DNA from: a virus
Virus record (IMG/VR): IMGVR_UViG_3300020421_002402
Span: 46,194 to 110,193 of that record
Direction: 5' to 3' (one strand)
DNA length: 64,000 nucleotides
Shown here: positions 39,777 through 49,041 of the stretch, one piece after another
Layout of the letters: each line of letters opens with the position of its first letter
Numbering within the stretch: position 1 is the first letter of the stretch
Translations under genes and position numbers: made by a program
The notes under the pieces: generated by a model
The model's database searches: none
Told to the model about the DNA's origin: nothing
Seen by the model: only the letters and a program-made list of their open reading frames with translations

Positions 39777-40211
39777 ATGAAGTTAGCAGAACTTTTAGAA
39801 GCAGTAAAGCGAACTCGACTTAACGCAAACGCCGGTGGCGGCGGAGGCGGCGGTGGTGCTGGCGGCGGTGGAGCCGGCGGTGGCGGTGCTGGAGCAGGTG
39901 GCTCAGGTGGAGCAGGCGCAGGAAGTTCTGGAGGAGGCAGTGGTGCTACTGGTTCCGCAGGTAACGGTTCAAGCACATCAGGTTCTAGTGGAGACAGCGG
40001 CGGTTCTGCAGACTCTGGTGCTAGTGATAGCAGTAGTGATTCGTCCGCTGATTCCACACCATCACAAAGTGGAACAGGTGTAGGGTTAGGATATTTTGTA
40101 CCATTCGGTAGCAGACCTTACAAAAAGAAAAAGAAAAAGAAGAAAAAGAAAACATCAAACACTGGTGCTCCTAAGGCGCCAAAAGGTGATCCATATAAAG
40201 ACCATCGATAG
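39777..40211 (+). CDS. Gly/Ser-rich protein with poly-Lys run
   Basis: 144 residues: MKLAELLEAVKRTRLN, then a G/A/S low-complexity region (about 19-100, GGGGG runs), an acidic D/S region, and a ten-lysine run near residue 117, ending APKGDPYKDHR. GC-rich compared with its neighbours because of Gly codons. May be a flexible linker or a DNA-binding virion protein. The antisense Pro-rich frame is a shadow. Confidence 0.65.
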   Translation: MKLAELLEAVKRTRLNANAGGGGGGGGAGGGGAGGGGAGAGGSGGAGAGSSGGGSGATGSAGNGSSTSGSSGDSGGSADSGASDSSSDSSADSTPSQSGTGVGLGYFVPFGSRPYKKKKKKKKKKTSNTGAPKAPKGDPYKDHR

Positions 40212-40223
40212 TAAATAATTACA

Positions 40224-40252
40224 TTGACATTTGCTTAAAAAGGCAATATAAT
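40224..40252 (+). promoter_or_regulatory. Consensus promoter of sufE, near-leaderless
   Basis: TTGACA (40224-40229), 17 nt, TATAAT (40247-40252). The first ATG (40254) lies too near the -10 box; the next (40260) is 8 nt after it. Confidence 0.8.
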
Positions 40253-40259
40253 TATGACA

Positions 40260-40607
40260 ATGGAAATAGATTACTTAAACGAATTATCCCCAGAAGATTT
40301 TTACGAGACTGTTATGGACTTAGCAGACCGTGAACACGTTAGGGAAATACAAGAGGACGAACATAAAGTGTACGGTTGTACAAGTAATGTTTGGGTTGTA
40401 TTAGAAGATGATAATTTAATATTTGATAGCAGTAGTGCATTTGTAAAAGGATTGCTTACTGTTATTTGTTCACAGTTAAACACCATAGAAGATATCAGAA
40501 ATGTGACCTTAGAACAGTATCCATTTTTAAATACTAATATAATATCTTATCAACGATTAAAAGGTGTTACAAGTTTCCTAAACCGAGTAAAGCAATTAGC
40601 AAATTAA
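40260..40607 (+). CDS. sufE: SufE sulfur acceptor
   Basis: 115 residues from ATG 40260 (an ATG at 40254 lies upstream of the expected transcription start). LSPEDFYETVMDLA opens the fold; KVYGCTSNVWVV carries C40, the sulfur-accepting cysteine; FVKGLLTVI and SFLNRVKQLA close it. SufE takes the persulfide from SufS and stimulates it. Encoded 23 kb away from sufS and on its own promoter. Together with the operon at 12.7-17.7 kb it gives the phage both halves of the sulfur relay. Confidence 0.88.
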   Translation: MEIDYLNELSPEDFYETVMDLADREHVREIQEDEHKVYGCTSNVWVVLEDDNLIFDSSSAFVKGLLTVICSQLNTIEDIRNVTLEQYPFLNTNIISYQRLKGVTSFLNRVKQLAN

Positions 40608-40615
40608 AATAAATA
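40608..40615 (+). promoter_or_regulatory. Late-type motif AATAAATA before clpP
   Basis: Begins one base after the sufE stop; a GAGGA site follows before the ATG at 40635. Confidence 0.5.
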
Positions 40616-40634
40616 TACTATATAAGAGGATAAT

Positions 40635-41255
40635 ATGAATTTTGTACCATATGTAATAGAAAAGACGTCAGCAGGAGAACGTAGTTATGATATCTACAGT
40701 AGACTGCTCAAAGAAAGAATTGTATTCTTAAATGGAGAAGTAACGGACCCAGTATCAAATAGTATCTGTGCCCAATTACTTTTCTTAGAAGCAGAGGATC
40801 CAAATGCTGATATCAGTTTTTACATTAACTCACCAGGAGGTGCAGTCACTAGTGGAATGGCTATGTATGATACCATGCAGTACATACAACCAGACATTTC
40901 TACTATCGTAATGGGACAGGCGGCATCAATGGGAAGTCTACTTGCTCAAGCAGGTACCAAAGGTAAAAGATTCTTATTGCCTAAAAGCAGGACTATGATA
41001 CATCAACCGTTAGGTGGTGCAAATGGTCAGGCTAGTGATGTGATAATTCGAGCCAGAGAGTTGGAAAGAATTAAAACAGAATTGACAGAAATATACGTCA
41101 AGCACAACAGTAAAGGCAAAACTTTTGAAGAGTTTGAACTTGCTATGGATAGAGATAACTTTATGACTAGCGAAGAAGCACTGGAGTTCGGTCTTGCTGA
41201 CGAAATCATTGAGAAGAGGAGTGACGAAGGTGCAAGTAAAGAAGGTACAACTTAA
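40635..41255 (+). CDS. clpP: ClpP serine protease
   Basis: 206 residues: catalytic S98 in GQAASMGS, H123 in MIHQPLGG, Asp in the [11 protein letters not shown] block; [27 protein letters not shown] at the head, and [17 protein letters not shown]. All triad residues intact, so it should be active. Partner unfoldases ClpX (5.4 kb) and ClpA (58.4 kb) are in the same genome. Confidence 0.96.
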   Translation: MNFVPYVIEKTSAGERSYDIYSRLLKERIVFLNGEVTDPVSNSICAQLLFLEAEDPNADISFYINSPGGAVTSGMAMYDTMQYIQPDISTIVMGQAASMGSLLAQAGTKGKRFLLPKSRTMIHQPLGGANGQASDVIIRARELERIKTELTEIYVKHNSKGKTFEEFELAMDRDNFMTSEEALEFGLADEIIEKRSDEGASKEGTT

Positions 41256-41484
41256 AAAGGATTTTAAGGAAGTTCAACAAGATGCGACTGAACTAAACGG
41301 CGACGGCAATAGAGACCGTGGACGTTATGGTGAGGATTTATCCAATTCCAAAAAGAAAGTTGACGAACATGGTTACGATGAAGATGGAGTATTACATGAC
41401 AATTGTGGTACTGATGATTGTTGTAACAGTTGCGAAACATCTGATGAGGATTTAGGATTTGACCCAAACGATACTGGGTGCTAA
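41230..41484 (+). CDS. Acidic Cys-rich small protein
   Basis: 84 residues from GTG at 41230 (AGAGGAG 11 nt upstream; GTG 41221 is an alternative). A basic start, a polar middle, then [10 protein letters not shown] and a terminal C, which could bind metal. Overlaps clpP by 26 nt. Function unknown; a metal or Fe-S client is possible (speculative). Confidence 0.6.
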   Translation: MQVKKVQLKKDFKEVQQDATELNGDGNRDRGRYGEDLSNSKKKVDEHGYDEDGVLHDNCGTDDCCNSCETSDEDLGFDPNDTGC

Positions 41485-42351
41485 ATGTCTGAACTAAACT
41501 TTGTAAAGTATAACATTAACGGTAAAACAGATATAACTGAAGACCTTGTTATACGTCTTAGAAATCTAGGTTTCAATATTATAAGTGAGTCTAAAGATTA
41601 TAAGTCTACTATGTGGGCATGTAATCAATGTATATTGCTTGTAGATAGAAATGATAATATGCCAACTGGTATAAACGGTTTTGGATTTAATTCATCAAAC
41701 GCACCAGATGGTAGTATGCATTGTAATACTACAGGCATGAACAAGTTCACTAATAAAAATGGACATGAAATATTTACATATCCTATAGAAAAATTCAAAG
41801 ACAATTATGATGAACACTTTACAACAGTAGACCCTGCAGGTGTTGATGTGCCTATAGAATATTTTGCAGGTGTTGTTTATAATACAACAAACCCACAATA
41901 TATAAACGAGTTCAATGATTCACTTAACTTTAGAACAGTTAAGAAAACAGATGATTATACAACGTCCGTATGTCCGCAGAATAGATTTTCTGTAATGTGG
42001 AATACAAATGCTGATGCAAATAAAATTGATACATTAATAATAAAAACAGATGACATTGTAGATGTTGTTTCAAAATATGTAGCAAAAGGATATGAAACTG
42101 CAGATATAACAGATGACCGTTTAATAGAAATAGAAAAGAAATACAAATCAAATGAACATGAATTACCACCAAGACATTTAGTAAATGGTTGGGAACTTAA
42201 TATTGGCGGCAAGCCTAAGAGTTATGTACTAGAAAAATCATTCCCACAACTGCTACCAAATGTAAATGTTATAGTAAGTCAACGTCACAATCACAATGGG
42301 TTGAATGAAGAATCGATTAAATACTACAACGACGATACAGTAACAGTATGA
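41485..42351 (+). CDS. VOC-fold-like protein (glyoxalase/dioxygenase type)
   Basis: 288 residues. The opening NFVKYNINGKTDITEDLVIRLRNLGF and the later IDTLIIKTDDIVDVVSKYVAKGYE look like beta-alpha-beta units of the VOC fold; the pattern is weak. No clear metal-ligand set. Start has no ribosome site but is one base after the upstream stop. Confidence 0.45.
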   Translation: MSELNFVKYNINGKTDITEDLVIRLRNLGFNIISESKDYKSTMWACNQCILLVDRNDNMPTGINGFGFNSSNAPDGSMHCNTTGMNKFTNKNGHEIFTYPIEKFKDNYDEHFTTVDPAGVDVPIEYFAGVVYNTTNPQYINEFNDSLNFRTVKKTDDYTTSVCPQNRFSVMWNTNADANKIDTLIIKTDDIVDVVSKYVAKGYETADITDDRLIEIEKKYKSNEHELPPRHLVNGWELNIGGKPKSYVLEKSFPQLLPNVNVIVSQRHNHNGLNEESIKYYNDDTVTV

Positions 42352-42668
42352 TAAAGAAAATTAAAGACATATTTCCAGAAGATGAATGTTTAAAAGCATT
42401 TGGGAAAAAAGAACCTACAGTAAAAGAAAGAAGTGTTTTCTTTGGTAATCTCTGGGAAGAATGGAAAGACACCGAAATCAAATTAAAACCTATGGTACCA
42501 GATGCACCTTATAGGTATCAAGGTGTTCCAAAAATAGAACCAGTAGAAGAAATTAAAAAGTTCTTATATAAGAATGGACAAAGAGAGTTTTGGGATTATC
42601 AAGTACACGGATTAACATTGAGAATGAAGGATAAGGACCTTGCAATAATAGTTAGGCTAAAAGCATGA
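42348..42668 (+). CDS. Protein of unknown function
   Basis: 106 residues, mixed alpha/beta, with DYQVHGLTLRMKDKDLAIIVRL at the end. ATGA overlaps at both ends show it is read with its neighbours. Confidence 0.6.
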   Translation: MIKKIKDIFPEDECLKAFGKKEPTVKERSVFFGNLWEEWKDTEIKLKPMVPDAPYRYQGVPKIEPVEEIKKFLYKNGQREFWDYQVHGLTLRMKDKDLAIIVRLKA

Positions 42669-43000
42669 GTAATCCGTTTATAGACTTTGATAGTATGACA
42701 GCAGAGCAACTGTTAGAAAAGAATAAAGAATACACAATGCAAATGCAAAAGATAAATGGTAATAGTCCTTTGTATCAACAAGTATTAGATTTACAAACAC
42801 AATGTCAAATGGCATACAATGAAAAAATGTTTATGTCATTGCAAAAAGAAAAACTTAAAGAACCAGAAAAAATAATCGAGATTGGTGAAATAAAATCAGA
42901 TGAGTATTCACCTGACTATGATGATGTTGGTGATAAGTTAGCAAAAACAGTTGCGAACCTTTACAGGAGAAAAGATGGAAATGATGGGACCGGTAGTTAA
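42665..43000 (+). CDS. Small helical protein
   Basis: 111 residues, N-terminal coiled coil (TAEQLLEKNKEYTMQMQKI) and an acidic middle. No family recognised. Overlaps both neighbours. Confidence 0.6.
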   Translation: MSNPFIDFDSMTAEQLLEKNKEYTMQMQKINGNSPLYQQVLDLQTQCQMAYNEKMFMSLQKEKLKEPEKIIEIGEIKSDEYSPDYDDVGDKLAKTVANLYRRKDGNDGTGS

Positions 43001-43751
43001 ATTAACATGCCATAAAGAAGTTAGTGTTGTTACAATCTTTGGTAGCAAAAAAGAAATAGTTGCAGTACAACCTAATAGGTTTAAGATGAGTTGGGGAATG
43101 TTTGCATCTTTACACCCAGACTCAGATGCTGATAAGTTAGCAATAGACCAAAACATATCATATCAAAAGATACATCATTTTTTAAGTTACTATGTAGACA
43201 ATGCATTATGGTATGCTCCAGAAAGTATGGAGTGTATGGATAATCATTTTAGTGCAACAGACAATGCATTAATTATTACACCTAGTACAAACATATCAAT
43301 ACTATCAAATTGTTTGTTTGCAAAATTTAATAGCATAAGCAAACCAGATATACATGTATGTGATTTAAATATATTTGATTATGCTACAAACATGTCATAT
43401 GATTATAGTGATGAGGAGTATATTATACCTTCAGTATTACCACAACAAAAAGAATTCATGGGAGAACTAAGTGTGTACGAACAACCTTGGTGGGAACGTG
43501 ATGATGTTAGCACATATGATAATAAAGCACTGAACACAGAAGAACTTACAAATATTAGAAAGAAGTTATTAGAAAGCGAAGACATATTAGAAAGAGACTT
43601 TAGAGAAATAGAAGATGCAGTTACAATGCATTTAACTGATGCAGACATATCAAGTATGACTGAAGAAGAAATGCAAAAAACAGCAGAACTTATAAAGTTA
43701 GATGATATTAGAAAGAAAAAGAAAAAAGCATGGAAACCAAAGTTAGTATAA
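42975..43751 (+). CDS. Protein of unknown function, basic tail
   Basis: 258 residues from ATG at 42975 (CAGGAG upstream; an earlier in-frame start lies inside the preceding gene). PVVKLTCHKEVSVVTIFG and a helical C-terminal third ending in RKKKKKAWKPKL. No family recognised. Confidence 0.6.
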   Translation: MEMMGPVVKLTCHKEVSVVTIFGSKKEIVAVQPNRFKMSWGMFASLHPDSDADKLAIDQNISYQKIHHFLSYYVDNALWYAPESMECMDNHFSATDNALIITPSTNISILSNCLFAKFNSISKPDIHVCDLNIFDYATNMSYDYSDEEYIIPSVLPQQKEFMGELSVYEQPWWERDDVSTYDNKALNTEELTNIRKKLLESEDILERDFREIEDAVTMHLTDADISSMTEEEMQKTAELIKLDDIRKKKKKAWKPKLV

Positions 43752-43756
43752 AACGG

Positions 43757-43785
43757 TTGACAAATACATATAAATCCCTTATAAT
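43757..43785 (+). promoter_or_regulatory. Consensus promoter, leaderless spacing
   Basis: TTGACA (43757-43762), 17 nt, TATAAT (43780-43785), 6 nt, ATG at 43792. Confidence 0.85.
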
Positions 43786-43791
43786 GCAAAG

Positions 43792-44277
43792 ATGTTAGAT
43801 AAACTTAATAGATATCAAAGTGATGAAAACACAGGCTTAGAAATGCTCTACAAGGGTAAGAGCCTACATTCTACTGAGTTTACTACAACAGAAGACATAG
43901 ACAAGTTTAATAACTTTTGTAATGAATTTGATATAAATGTGCTAAAAAAATTAGGTGATAGTGACTTCGACCGTATAAATACATATAACATTCCAGAACA
44001 CTATCAAACAATAGATGTAAAGGAATATGTTAGAAAGTTAGTAACGCAAGGTGAAAACCTAGCAAGAGTAGAAATGGAACTAACGGAATTCGAAGCCAGG
44101 AATTTGTTTCCTGTACTTAGGATACTAATATATATTATAGAGACCATGCGTAAGCATGAACTTGTTTGGGGTGTTGGAAGAGGTAGTAGTGTAGCCAGTT
44201 ATGTATTATACTTACTTGGTGTACACAAAGTAAATAGTCTAAAGTATAATTTAGACATAAAAGAATTCTTAAAGTAG
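43792..44277 (+). CDS. DnaE-like fragment protein
   Basis: 161 residues. The C-terminal block WGVGRGSSVASYVLYLLGVHKVNSLKYNL closely matches the GPGRGSAAGSLVAYLLGI ... DPLKYNL segment of bacterial DNA polymerase III alpha, which binds DNA/incoming nucleotide. The rest of the polymerase (PHP, catalytic aspartates, beta-binding) is absent, so this is a stand-alone module, not a working polymerase. No ribosome site; leaderless spacing. Function unknown. Confidence 0.7.
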   Translation: MLDKLNRYQSDENTGLEMLYKGKSLHSTEFTTTEDIDKFNNFCNEFDINVLKKLGDSDFDRINTYNIPEHYQTIDVKEYVRKLVTQGENLARVEMELTEFEARNLFPVLRILIYIIETMRKHELVWGVGRGSSVASYVLYLLGVHKVNSLKYNLDIKEFLK

Positions 44278-44285
44278 AGGATAAG

Positions 44286-44735
44286 ATGGTACAAAGAAGA
44301 ACAAACAAAGGCGTTGTAATTGATATGGAAGCCTTACTTGCTCAAAATCAAGATGCACCAGCAATGGGTAACATGAGAGTAAATGCCAAAGGCGATGTTA
44401 TCGGTAAGAATGGAGAAATAATCCAAACTGCTGAAGACAGAGCAAGAGCATACTATACAGAAAACCCTAAGTCAAGTACTGCTAAATCTACTCTTAAAGG
44501 CGCACAGCCTGACCAACCGGCACAAACAGAATCGGACATGGAGCCTGAAGTTAAGACTGCAGAAGCAGAAAAGACTGAAGCAAATCAAAGTGTAATTGAC
44601 CAAGTAGATCCAGCAAGTGTTCCAGAGAAAAGAGAACCTGTAGGATATAAAGAAGTTGAACAGCCTAACGGCGACATTGAAATGGTTCCAATATATGATG
44701 ATGAGGACGATTGGGAAGACGATGCCAACTCTTAA
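44286..44735 (+). CDS. Conserved acidic protein, probable virion or scaffold part
   Basis: 149 residues: RVNAKGDVIGKNGEIIQTAEDRARAYY in the first half, then a P/Q/E-rich unstructured tail ending DDEDDWEDD. Marine myoviruses often carry such proteins near structural genes; function unknown. Ribosome site GAGGA upstream. Confidence 0.65.
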   Translation: MVQRRTNKGVVIDMEALLAQNQDAPAMGNMRVNAKGDVIGKNGEIIQTAEDRARAYYTENPKSSTAKSTLKGAQPDQPAQTESDMEPEVKTAEAEKTEANQSVIDQVDPASVPEKREPVGYKEVEQPNGDIEMVPIYDDEDDWEDDANS

Positions 44736-45081
44736 AGCATACAAAGACAACATACTTTGCATAGAAGGTGATTTTGGAGACAAGACCACTGAAGCAGGTA
44801 TCATTATTAAATCAACAATTGGTAAAGACGAAGGAATAACTCCACGTTGGTTCAAAGCATTTGAAGTTGGACCAGACATTGATTGGGTAAAACCAGGTCA
44901 GTGGCTATATGTATCATATGGTAGATGGACTGAAGGCTTTACTGTTAGAGATGATAGACTAGAAGAAGGTGCAAAACTTTGGAAAGTAGACCCAGAAGGT
45001 TGTCTGCTTATTTCAGATGAAGTACCAGAAGGACAAGTTAATGTTGGCGGTCTAACATCTATTAAACCAGACGCAGTATGA
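44722..45081 (+). CDS. GroES/gp31-like co-chaperonin
   Basis: 119 residues from ATG at 44722 (14-nt overlap). AYKDNILCIEGDFGDKTTEAGIII is the GroES opening, with the mobile-loop region after it; WFKAFEVGPDI-DWVKPGQWLYV and LLISDE at the end complete the beta-barrel pattern. T4 gp31 replaces host GroES to fold the capsid protein; this could do the same. Moderate confidence because similarity is in pattern, not identity. Confidence 0.65.
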   Translation: MPTLKAYKDNILCIEGDFGDKTTEAGIIIKSTIGKDEGITPRWFKAFEVGPDIDWVKPGQWLYVSYGRWTEGFTVRDDRLEEGAKLWKVDPEGCLLISDEVPEGQVNVGGLTSIKPDAV

Positions 45082-45248
45082 AATTTCCAAGCACAGAAAA
45101 TAGAACAGGATTATCCACAATAGGACTTGCAGGCTGTATTGTATTAGCAGGCGTAGTATTCAATGCAATTAATCCATGGTGGATTATTGCTGGTATCTTT
45201 TTAATTCTTATGGGAACTGGATTAGAAAGCGGTAAGTCTAACGATTAG
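45078..45248 (+). CDS. Small membrane protein
   Basis: 56 residues with two membrane helices (STIGLAGCIVLAGVVFNAI and WWIIAGIFLILMGTGL). ATGA overlap upstream; convergent 4-nt overlap with the minus-strand structural gene. Confidence 0.65.
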   Translation: MKFPSTENRTGLSTIGLAGCIVLAGVVFNAINPWWIIAGIFLILMGTGLESGKSND

Positions 45249-46312
45249 GCGTAACTAATTGTAATAACAGCAGTACCTGTCGTACTACTATCAGCATTAA
45301 AATAAGCCAATATATCAGTATCAGCGGCATTAGTATATGTGAAGTTAGGTTGTACTTCGTATATTGCAATATCTTTTAAATCTATATAATCGTTTGACAA
45401 CAACCTATCATTATCACCTGCATCACCAACTGTAAGTGTTGGAGCACTACCATCAAATGCAGTAGTAACATCAACAGTAACAGATTGTACTTTTTTGTTT
45501 TGACTTATATTACCAATTACAACACTAGCACCAGTTGTATGTACAATAGTTGTTGTAAGTGTACCAGCATCAGTAACGGCACTATCGGCTGTACCAATTA
45601 ATGTAAGATGACTTGTTTGACTTGGGTCTGCTTGATTGGAAACATATAATCTATATTCACCATCACCACCATCGTCAACTTTAACAAAGTCACCTGCTTC
45701 AACAGTAGTTGCGGCAAATAAGGCAGTTAGGTTTGCAAAAGTGTGATACACCATATTACTACCAGTTGATGTAACACCTGTATTACCAACATAAACTGCA
45801 CCAGCAACAAATATAACATTACTTGTGCCTGTGCCTATTGCACTTGGTAAGTTACTTCCTATGAAGTTTAGTATGCCTGATTGATAATCAAAGTACCATT
45901 CGTCATTACTACCTGAACCTGTTTCAAACAGTTGTGTACCATTTGTTTGTGGATTGTTTGTACCACTAGCCGCGGCATATACTTTTAATTGATATGTTGA
46001 ACCAAATGTTGGTGGTATCCAATTAGTTGTACTTGTTTTCCAAGTTCTATTATCACTTGCTGATCCATCTTCAGTTGTTTCTAAAGCACCACTTACACTA
46101 TCAAGATACACATTAGCAATACTGCTATTAGCACTTGGTATGGTTGCTGGAATACTTGCTGACTGATTCCAAATGTCTGAGTCTTTAATAATAAAGTTAC
46201 TTGCATTTGGTTCGTTAGGTGCTTTTTTATTTGCATTGGTATCTGTCTTAGTTTTACCAAAACCAATCTTCTTCCAAAGTAAATCAATTTTTTGACTATC
46301 TGATATTGCCAT
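45245..46312 (-). CDS. Virion structural protein (fibre-associated type)
   Basis: 355 residues. SQKIDLLWKKIGFGKTKTDTNANKKAPNE at the start is a signature I associate with structural proteins of T4-like marine phages; the rest is a T/S/N/G-rich beta protein. TAATG overlap with the upstream 875-residue gene on the same strand, so both are read together. Likely tail-fibre or baseplate-associated. Confidence 0.75.
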   Translation of the reverse strand: MAISDSQKIDLLWKKIGFGKTKTDTNANKKAPNEPNASNFIIKDSDIWNQSASIPATIPSANSSIANVYLDSVSGALETTEDGSASDNRTWKTSTTNWIPPTFGSTYQLKVYAAASGTNNPQTNGTQLFETGSGSNDEWYFDYQSGILNFIGSNLPSAIGTGTSNVIFVAGAVYVGNTGVTSTGSNMVYHTFANLTALFAATTVEAGDFVKVDDGGDGEYRLYVSNQADPSQTSHLTLIGTADSAVTDAGTLTTTIVHTTGASVVIGNISQNKKVQSVTVDVTTAFDGSAPTLTVGDAGDNDRLLSNDYIDLKDIAIYEVQPNFTYTNAADTDILAYFNADSSTTGTAVITISYA

Positions 46313-48939
46313 TATTCAATACTCAATGCTGTTAAGGAGTCACCGTCCTCTAGTTTTATTCTTACAAGTATATTATTACCTGTACTGTTTGATGCATTCT
46401 GGTCACCTAATGTAAGTGTAAATGTATCATTACTATAACTTGTTCCGTCAATAATTCTATCACCTGAAGTAAATGCAACACCATTTGAACCATTACCACC
46501 GTTGCCTGTGTCAGCACCTGGAGTACCTGATCCACCATATGTTATTCCTGCATCTACCCAACCATTTAGTGTACTTGCACTATCTATGCTTGTGCCTGGA
46601 GCGGCTATAAAGAAGCCACTTACTGTACCTGAAAGTCTTATAGTAAAGTTACTCATTGTACTTCTTCTAAATGCAAAAGTAAAATATTGTGCTCCACTTC
46701 TACCTGTATTCAAATCTGGTCCTGCTGGCAAGTATGCACTACTGCTTAAATCTGTATCAAAATGTTTAATACTACCCCAACGTGTAATTGCTTCTGGAGT
46801 ACCTGCTACTGTTTGTGAACCTGTCCATACATTTGCTGTATAGTTGTTCACACTACTATCAAATGCTGGAGTATCTGCAACTCCACTAAATCCTGTAATT
46901 CTTTTACCATCGTCATCATGTGTAGCACCTAAACTATCACTTACTGCTATTGCTTCTTCGTCAATGCCTGTGCTACCATTAAATGCTTGTATATATTTGC
47001 CTGTAAGTTCTGCATAAGATCCATTGCCATTTACACTAAACGTTCTTGCTTTTAATTGTTCTATACCTATACCGCCACCATTTACATTTACTGTTAAGTC
47101 ACCTAATGTATATGCGGCTCCACTGTTTGGACCTGTATTTGCTTTAGGTGTACTACCACTTAAAAATGTAGTAGTGCCATCTATGTTTGCGTAAGTATAA
47201 GTTTGTGTGCCAATTGCACTACCACTTGTACTTTCTTGATTTGTTCCATTTGTTACAGTGAATGGTGAACTAGTATCTGCATAACATTGTCCAATCCAAT
47301 CATGTACTGTAACACCACCTAATGTAAGTGTTGCATCATTTGTGTAATAAGGAACACCTGAAATGTATTTTAATGTACCAGCACTTGCTTGAACTAATGT
47401 TGCACCTGTCATACTAGTTGTTGGACTTGATGTAACATCATCTTTAGTAAAACTTAAAATATTTGTATTACCACTTGTACTATGAGACAGTTTATAACTG
47501 TGAGTACCAACACCTAAACTTGTAGTTGTTGAACTTATTCTTGCTTTGAAACCTTGATGTAATCCTGGAGAATAAATTGAACTACTAAATGATGTACTAC
47601 TACCTGCAGTACTTAAAAATTGATAATCACTTTCGTCTGTTACTACTAAGTTGCCTGATGTACCACTGTCATCAGCATTACTGAATGTTATTGAGCCTGC
47701 ATCTGCTCCATCTACTATTGCTTTTAATGTTCCAGCATCACCATTAAAAGCAAATGATGTTAAAGTATTTGTTTGCGTATCTGCACCTGCACTACTATTT
47801 GTTATCCTTGTAACACTTGAGCCTGCAGTCTGTGAATCTTCTGCACTATTGTCTGTAAAACCATGTGCAAGTTTTGGACTACTGCCTGAACTACTTTCAC
47901 CAAACGTAATTGTTTTACTGCTTAATCCACTTGGTGCGGCAATACTTGGATCATAAACTTTTAACGAATCTGTTGTTGTACTGCCAACCTCTGCCGGATC
48001 TGCTGTACTGTGAGCAGTCTGTTGTAATGTAATTGTTCTTACTGAACTACCACTGTCTGCGGTATATGTATGACTTGCTCTTGCTTGTCCAACGTCACCT
48101 GTACCACCGGAACTTACTGAAGTATTAGCACTACCATCGCCCCAATTAATTTCATATGTACAAGTTGCTGAACCTGAATTTGTTGTTGTATTTTTTAAAT
48201 AAATTGTTTCACCAGCATCTATTTCTCTACTGTTACCTGTTAATGCACTACCGCCTGAACTTGCTGTATATAGTTCAAAGTCTGCTACAGGAGTTGCTGT
48301 ATATAAAGTAATAAAGTTTGTTTTTGTAATACTTGCAGTTGAACCTTCTCCAGAACCACTGTTATTAAATGCTGTAATTACTACATCATATGGTGAATTT
48401 GTATTATCAGTATATGTATGACTTGGGGTACTATCAGTTGTTGCTGTATCAGTATCTCCATCTCCCCAATCAATAGTGTATCTATCTGCATTACCAACTA
48501 CTGTTGTTGTTAATGTAACACTTAATGGGTTACCACCTGAACTTGCACTAGTTGAAGCATCAACACTTTTAACGTAAGTATTGTTTCTAATATTCTCTGT
48601 GACTTCATTTAATCTATCTATTGCTTCTGAAACAGTTGTTGAACTTGTTAAACTTGTTACACTACCTGGACTACTAAAACTGCCATCACCACCAGAACCT
48701 AGTGTTATATTATAAGCATTTGTGGAAACATTGGCTACACTGGCGTCTAATTGTGCTTTATTAACAGCATCTGAATCTATAATAGCATTAGCAACTCTTA
48801 AGTTACTTAAAGTTGTACCATCAGCCGCAGTCACCTGTAATGCTGATGTTGTTGCGTTTGCTACTACTCTTGGTCCACGTTTACCAAATTGAATGTCGGT
48901 TGATACACCCTTTTGACCATATCTATATTCGTTTGCCAC
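46312..48939 (-). CDS. Large PKD-domain structural/adhesion protein
   Basis: 875 residues from GTG at 48939 (AGGAG just upstream). T/S/G-rich beta protein. At least two PKD-like domains are visible: IDWGDGDT ... HTYTDN and INWGDGSA ... HTYTADSG. N-terminus (NEYRYGQKGVSTDIQFGKRGPRV) resembles attachment regions of phage structural proteins. Probably a tail fibre or decoration adhesin. Lies on the opposite strand to nearly all neighbours. Confidence 0.8.
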   Translation of the reverse strand: MANEYRYGQKGVSTDIQFGKRGPRVVANATTSALQVTAADGTTLSNLRVANAIIDSDAVNKAQLDASVANVSTNAYNITLGSGGDGSFSSPGSVTSLTSSTTVSEAIDRLNEVTENIRNNTYVKSVDASTSASSGGNPLSVTLTTTVVGNADRYTIDWGDGDTDTATTDSTPSHTYTDNTNSPYDVVITAFNNSGSGEGSTASITKTNFITLYTATPVADFELYTASSGGSALTGNSREIDAGETIYLKNTTTNSGSATCTYEINWGDGSANTSVSSGGTGDVGQARASHTYTADSGSSVRTITLQQTAHSTADPAEVGSTTTDSLKVYDPSIAAPSGLSSKTITFGESSSGSSPKLAHGFTDNSAEDSQTAGSSVTRITNSSAGADTQTNTLTSFAFNGDAGTLKAIVDGADAGSITFSNADDSGTSGNLVVTDESDYQFLSTAGSSTSFSSSIYSPGLHQGFKARISSTTTSLGVGTHSYKLSHSTSGNTNILSFTKDDVTSSPTTSMTGATLVQASAGTLKYISGVPYYTNDATLTLGGVTVHDWIGQCYADTSSPFTVTNGTNQESTSGSAIGTQTYTYANIDGTTTFLSGSTPKANTGPNSGAAYTLGDLTVNVNGGGIGIEQLKARTFSVNGNGSYAELTGKYIQAFNGSTGIDEEAIAVSDSLGATHDDDGKRITGFSGVADTPAFDSSVNNYTANVWTGSQTVAGTPEAITRWGSIKHFDTDLSSSAYLPAGPDLNTGRSGAQYFTFAFRRSTMSNFTIRLSGTVSGFFIAAPGTSIDSASTLNGWVDAGITYGGSGTPGADTGNGGNGSNGVAFTSGDRIIDGTSYSNDTFTLTLGDQNASNSTGNNILVRIKLEDGDSLTALSIE

Positions 48940-48967
48940 TAAATGCTCCTACGGATCTTATACAAAC

Positions 48968-48975
48968 TATTTATC
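48968..48975 (-). promoter_or_regulatory. Late-type promoter, minus strand
   Basis: TATTTATC on the plus strand = GATAAATA on the minus, 28 nt before the GTG of the PKD-domain gene. Confidence 0.6.
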
Positions 48976-48985
48976 AAAATACCAC

Positions 48986-49014
48986 TTGACATTGGTTCTA
49001 TGATGTACTATAAT
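48986..49014 (+). promoter_or_regulatory. Consensus promoter with leader
   Basis: TTGACA (48986-48991), 17 nt, TATAAT (49009-49014). Followed by a leader with GGAG before ATG at 49042, i.e. not leaderless. Divergent to the minus-strand late motif. Confidence 0.82.
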
Positions 49015-49041
49015 AAAAGCAGTTATAGATGGAGATAATAA

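Noticed and set aside
39737-40057. Pro/Ala-rich minus-strand frame
   Set aside because: Direct antisense of the glycine-rich gene.
46502-46843. 113-codon plus-strand frame
   Set aside because: Antisense shadow inside the PKD-domain structural gene.
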